From NCBI GenBank assembly GCA_905250885.1, contig CAJNOQ010000164.1:1-64000 (forward strand): DNA of 64,000 nt, in the 5' to 3' direction. This document shows, piece after piece, positions 60,101 through 64,000 of the stretch. Origin of the DNA: Didymodactylos carnosus. Its lineage: Eukaryota > Rotifera > Eurotatoria > Philodinida > Philodinidae. Under the pieces are notes generated by a model. The model searched no databases. It saw only the letters and a list, made by a program, of their open reading frames with translations, and was not told where the DNA came from. Made by a program: the position numbers and the translations under genes. Each line of letters begins with the position of its first letter. The first letter of the stretch is position 1.

Positions 60101-63100
60101 TCATCATTTTTCTTTCTATAGTCTGTTGCTGTTCCTCTACTAGAACCACAATGGCGTTTTGAAACAAAATTACCACCAACTATGGAAGCTGATGAAAATG
60201 ATCAAATTGAATTGGAATGCACTGTTCAGGATGAAGATGCTGAATGTGACTGGTTTTATAATGGAGAAGTAAGTTGGCGAAATAATTTTGTTGTTTAAAC
60301 AATACAATATGCTCTCTTTTTTGTAGAAAATAATACCCGAACTCGATTCACATAAATATGAAGTCATATCTTATGGAAAAGTACGCAAAATGGTTGTTAA
60401 AAACCTTAAACCAGAAGATAAAGGCAAATATGAATGTAAAACGGGTGTAATGACAACAGCAACAGAATTAACTGTTAAACGTAAGACATGTCGATAAAGT
60501 TTATTAAAACTAACTGTATATAAATGATCCAATGTGTTTGTATTTTAGCTGCACTTAGATTTGAAAGCAAATTGAGCGATATAGATGCTTTAGAAGAAGC
60601 TGACATCGTTTTAGAGGTTGAAATGAATAAATCTGATCAACGGCCACGTTGGATAAAAGACGGAAAAACGCTATATCCAGATCAAAAGTATTGAATATTA
60701 TTGAATGTGAAAGAAAGTTAAAAATTATCATTTTGTTTTGTTTTTTAGGATTGTGATAATAAACGATGGAAATAAATATCGTTTAACGCTGAAAGACCTT
60801 ACATTGAAAGATGCTGGAGAAATTCAATTTCAATGTGGTGATTTAAAAGATAGCTGTCGCATTACCGTTAAAGAATGTATGTTAATAGCTCTGTCGAGAG
60901 AAACAGTATCAACGATATGGTTGTTATTTTAGGTGATAAACCACCGAGAATTGATGTTTCTCGTTTTGCAAAATCTGTTACGGTTAAAGCTGGCCGACCT
61001 CTTGAGCTAGATATACCTTATGATGCTTTTCCACAACCACTTGGTAGTTGGACAAAAGACGGAAAAGCCGCTGACAGTGATACATGCAAAACAGCAGTGG
61101 ATGCCAAAAAAGCAAAATTATCAATTGAAAAAACAAAACGTAGTGATAAGGGAAAATACGAGTTAACATTAAGAAATGCCAAAGGAGAAATCAAAGTTCC
61201 AATTGATGTTAATGTTATTGGTAAGAGATGATAGTTTTATTTTTAGATATATGAACTAATTAATTTGACTTTAGATAAACCTGCTAAGCCTGAAGGCCCC
61301 TTGAAAGTAACAGATGTTACAAAAGAAACATGTGTTGTATCATGGAAACCACCATTGGACGATGGTGGTTGTACAATAGAAAAATATATAGTAGAAAAAC
61401 AAGATCTTTCACGTGGCGGTTGGGCACCGGTGAGCGAAAATAATCATAGACCATTCAACCGCTATATGTATTTTTGCTCTAGGCCGGTGAAATTAATGGA
61501 GAAGCCACATCATTGAAATTAACAAAATTGACACCGGGCAAAGAATATTTGTTTCGTGTACGTGCCTTGAATAAAGAAGGAGAAAGTGAAAATCTAGAAA
61601 CAACAGCAAAAACTTTAGCTAAAAATCCGTTTGATGAGCCGAGTGCGCCTGGTCAACCTGAAGCAACTGATTGGGACAAAGACCATGTTGATTTACAATG
61701 GAGCACACCAGAAAAAGATGGTGGTGCACCGATAGAAAAATACATAATTGAGAAACGAGAAAAAGGAAAAGATCAATGGCAAAAGGTAGGCATACTGTTA
61801 TAGAGGCTGTTCTCTTTTCTAAATTTTGAACGCAAATTTTTAGGGAGCAGAAGTTGATGGACAAAGAACAAAAGGCACCTGTCCATTGCTGTTGGAAGGA
61901 AAAGAATATGAGGTATATTTTCAACGTGATTCACAAACTAATTAACATTGCATTCGAGTTTCATTGTAGTTTCGGGTGGTTGCCTGTAATAAAGCCGGTC
62001 CGGGTGAACCGAGCGAAGCATCGAAGCCAGTAGTAGCTAAACCAAGATTTTGTAAGCAGATATAACCTTTTTTGTATGTAATAAGTATTTAAAATGTGCT
62101 CGTTTCGATTAGTGGCACCAAAAATAAACAGAATTGGTTTAAAATCTGTTACGGTCAAACAAGGTCAGCCAATTACATTAGAAGCACCGTTTGTTGCTGA
62201 ACCATTGCCAACGATGCAATGGCTTAAAGAATCTTCGGTACTCACTTTATCATACGTAGACTTTATTAAACTAATTACAAATGTTTTACTTTATAAAGGA
62301 AGTCAAACCTGATGATCGCACACAAATTACACTAACCGAAAAATTAGCAAAACTGGTTATTAATAAATCTGTACGTTCTGATACCGGAAAATATATCATT
62401 CGGTTGGTTAACGGATCTGGAACAGAACAGGCAGAATGTGAAGTCATCGTACTGGGTATGTAGGAAATATCTTGCTCAGCGTTTGCATGTCTTTTCTTCT
62501 CAACCTGCAACGATATAAAAATCTGTTAGGTCCACCGTCGAGACCTCGAGGTCCGTTAGAAGTCAAAGGGGTAACCAAAAACAGTGTTACTTTGGCATGG
62601 AAACCACCAGAAGATACGGGTGGCAAAGACATCACGTATGTTGTTTTTATTATTATCTGAAACATTATTTACTCCAGTTGAATGTATTGCAGGAATTATG
62701 TTGTCGAAAAACGTGACAAAAAAAGCGGAGATTGGGTGCGTGTTAACGATGCAATTGATGGCACACAAGTAACGATACCAAAATTAAAAGAAGGACACGA
62801 ATATGAGGTATTTTAGATCAAATCTTTCTTACTCATAGTTTCATTTAACAACTTTTATCGTAAACGTTTAAGTTTCGCGTTATGGCTGAAAATGCAAATG
62901 GTCTTAGTGAACCTTTAGTAACAGAAACAGGTATAATAGCTAAAAATCCATTTACTGAACCCGGCCAACCAGGAACACCTGAATGCACCAGTCGTAATCG
63001 TGATCATATTGAAATTAAATGGTCTCCACCACGAAGCGATGGTGGTGCACCGATTAAAGGCTACATAGTAGAAAGACGAGACAAAACGGCAAAGAAAAAA

Positions 63101-64000
63101 GATTGGTCCAAAGTTAATAAAGGTGAATTACACAGGGTACGTCTTTAATTTCCATTAGGTAGAACTCTTGACTATTTTTGTGATCATTTTAGACGCCGAA
63201 TTTTCTTGACGAAAATGTAACAGCCGGAAAAGAGTATGAATACAGAGTGACAGCTGTAAACGAAGCTGGTCCAGGAGAACCAAGTTCTGGAAGTGCCGGC
63301 ATTTTTGCTAAACCCGAAAACGGTTAGATCCTACTCAGTTTCATTAATATTTTCAGTCTGCTGTATGTTCGATAATTCATTTAGAAAAGCCTTCGTTCGA
63401 TTTAAGCTCACTATTTGGTCCGCTAGGAAAGAGAGAAATTCGTGTTAAAGCCGGTGAACCGCTAACAATTGATTTACCCATAAATGGTGCTCCTGCTCCA
63501 ACTGTTACTTGGACAAAAGACGGTGAAGAAGTGCAACCAACACGAGAGTGAGTTTGAGCTATTTTGCTTTATTCTATCAGCAACACGTATATTCGATTAA
63601 TAGCACACAACTGGAAAGTGATGATACACACGCAAAACTCCATAAACCAAGTGCAAAACGAGGTGATACGGGAAAATATAAAATCACATTGAAAAATCCA
63701 TCTGGTGAAGATGAATGCGACATTGATGTTATTGTGCTAGGTAGGATAACTTTTATTTTCTATCCATTATACGTACTTCATGAGATTTTCATCTTTTTTT
63801 AAGATAAGCCAGGCGTACCCGAAGGTCCATTAACTGCGACAGAGACAACAAAAAACTCTGTTTCATTGCAATGGAAACCTCCCAAGGAAAATGGTGGTGG
63901 TGATGTTACTGGTAAGCGAACAAACTTCAATATGCCTACGATTCAACTAATTACTAATTTTTGTTGTATATATAGGCTATATAGTTGAGAAATGTCCGGA
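51197..64000 (+). CDS. Twitchin (titin-family giant muscle kinase), 5' part
   Basis: N-terminal half of a twitchin/UNC-22 homologue, a thick-filament protein of muscle; it continues past the window. 47 exons: 51197-51515, 51586-51619, 51708-51859, 52130-52285, 52344-52439, 52533-52605, 52662-52811, 52880-53090, 53160-53250, 53315-53550, 53613-53713, 54627-54780, 54844-54994, 55062-55321, 55381-55485, 55552-55690, 55754-55903, 56456-56539, 56645-56761, 56889-56993, 57220-57456, 57703-57804, 58013-58050, 58774-58959, 59303-59409, 59468-59628, 59714-59853, 59932-60082, 60144-60268, 60327-60480, 60549-60687, 60749-60876, 60933-61220, 61275-61429, 61483-61785, 61844-61912, 61970-62051, 62113-62237, 62299-62455, 62530-62635, 62693-62807, 62873-63136, 63193-63322, 63385-63547, 63604-63740, 63804-63911, 63976 onward. 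About 2,260 residues: Ig1-6 (8-641), TKPAAD linker, Ig7 (716-809), basic/acidic linker, Ig8 (945-1040), RRxS linker, Ig9-13 (1150-1613), then Fn3-Fn3-Ig-Fn3-Fn3-Ig-Fn3. Typical signatures are DSGEYRVTAKNAKG, DDGGCTIEKYIVEKQD and the KNPFDEPSAPGQPE inter-Fn3 link. The start MAVGDDVAPRF follows an acceptor at 51183, so a non-coding exon lies upstream. The Fn3-Fn3-Ig order favours twitchin over titin, obscurin or projectin. Confidence 0.95.
53935..53985. repeat. Palindromic tandem repeat in twitchin intron 11
   Basis: CTTGTCATACATCTAAATG and its near copy TTGTCATCATACATCTAAATG occur side by side, with ATACATCTAAATGTAT forming a palindrome between them. It lies in a 913-base intron, long for this gene. 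Confidence 0.6.
55145..55270 (+). repeat. 18-base coding minisatellite (TKPAAD)7
   Basis: Seven tandem 18-base units of ACCAAACCGGCTGCAGAT encode TKPAAD with few substitutions (one TKPTAD, one TKSAAD). They form an Ala/Pro/Lys-rich spacer between twitchin Ig6 and Ig7, inside exon 14. Near-identity of the central units implies recent unequal exchange or slippage, and the unit length keeps the frame whatever the copy number. Confidence 0.95.
58774..58959 (+). other. Twitchin linker exon with four RRxS motifs
   Basis: Exon 24 encodes residues about 1088-1149, outside any Ig fold: SRRSSIMDDRRTSLRH, then KVRRDSKTRRPSLADVIPDW. It holds four basophilic-kinase (protein kinase A type) motifs, RRSS, RRTS, RRDS and RRPS, in about 35 residues. 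In molluscan catch muscle, twitchin is regulated by protein kinase A phosphorylation in inter-domain linkers; equivalence here is inferred from position and motif. Confidence 0.85.
59037..59082. repeat. (TA)n microsatellite in twitchin intron 24
   Basis: A run of about 45 bases of TATATA with a short TGTGTG interruption. Likely polymorphic. Confidence 0.85.

Noticed and set aside
1-64000. tRNA, rRNA, CRISPR, operon or spliced-leader signals
   Set aside because: No tRNA T-loop motif in a foldable context, no rRNA-like sequence, no direct-repeat array and no known spliced-leader sequence was recognised on reading; a covariance-model scan would be decisive for tRNA.

Overview
The window is nuclear DNA of an animal: AT-rich, with genes cut into many short exons by GT-AG introns that are mostly 45-70 bases long. 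The gene content is metazoan (twitchin, FEZ/UNC-76, CLIC, an inward-rectifier K+ channel, PLAC8 family, TMEM223, NUDT9-like). Low GC, very short introns and degraded DNA transposons and LINEs would suit a bdelloid rotifer such as Rotaria or Adineta. That identification is a guess from composition and style, not a proof.

Layout. 1-4.5 kb: no gene; a non-autonomous hAT-like element and word-rich repeat blocks. 4.5-7.5 kb: two minus-strand genes, a Kir channel (4539-5793) and a PLAC8-family Cys-rich protein (6595-7472). 7.5-17.4 kb: no convincing gene, but repeats including a large inverted duplication. 17.4-20.7 kb: a five-exon CLIC gene (+). 20.7-26.5 kb: fossil-rich DNA with inverted word-rich repeats near 21.6 and 25.9 kb, a C2HC-finger fragment, leucine-rich-repeat remnants and a Thr/Ser-rich ORF that may be gag-like. 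26.6-29.2 kb: an unrecognised gene (+), a small minus-strand ORF and a single-exon NUDT9-like gene (+) whose Nudix box is damaged. 29.2-32 kb: intergenic, with two nested inverted-repeat pairs. 32-36.1 kb: a twelve-exon FEZ/UNC-76 gene (+). 37.8-38.6 kb: a two-exon TMEM223 gene (+). 38.6-51.2 kb: gene-poor, with a degraded MULE transposase (-) that carries a foldback insertion, and a degraded LINE reverse transcriptase (+). 51.2 kb to the end: the 5' part of a giant twitchin gene (+), of which 47 exons and about 2,260 codons are visible; it runs off the window.

The host genes do not form one pathway. Twitchin is a muscle thick-filament giant protein; FEZ is a kinesin adaptor; TMEM223 is a mitochondrial complex IV assembly factor; Kir and CLIC are membrane or redox proteins. 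All exon joins were read by eye from reading frame, splice signals and family similarity, and the phases agree at every junction listed. The points most worth checking are a cluster of four RRxS kinase motifs in a twitchin linker, loss of the catalytic glutamates in the NUDT9-like protein, a 5-base start exon proposed for the PLAC8 gene, and the number of inverted-repeat pairs and word-rich islands in the intergenic DNA.
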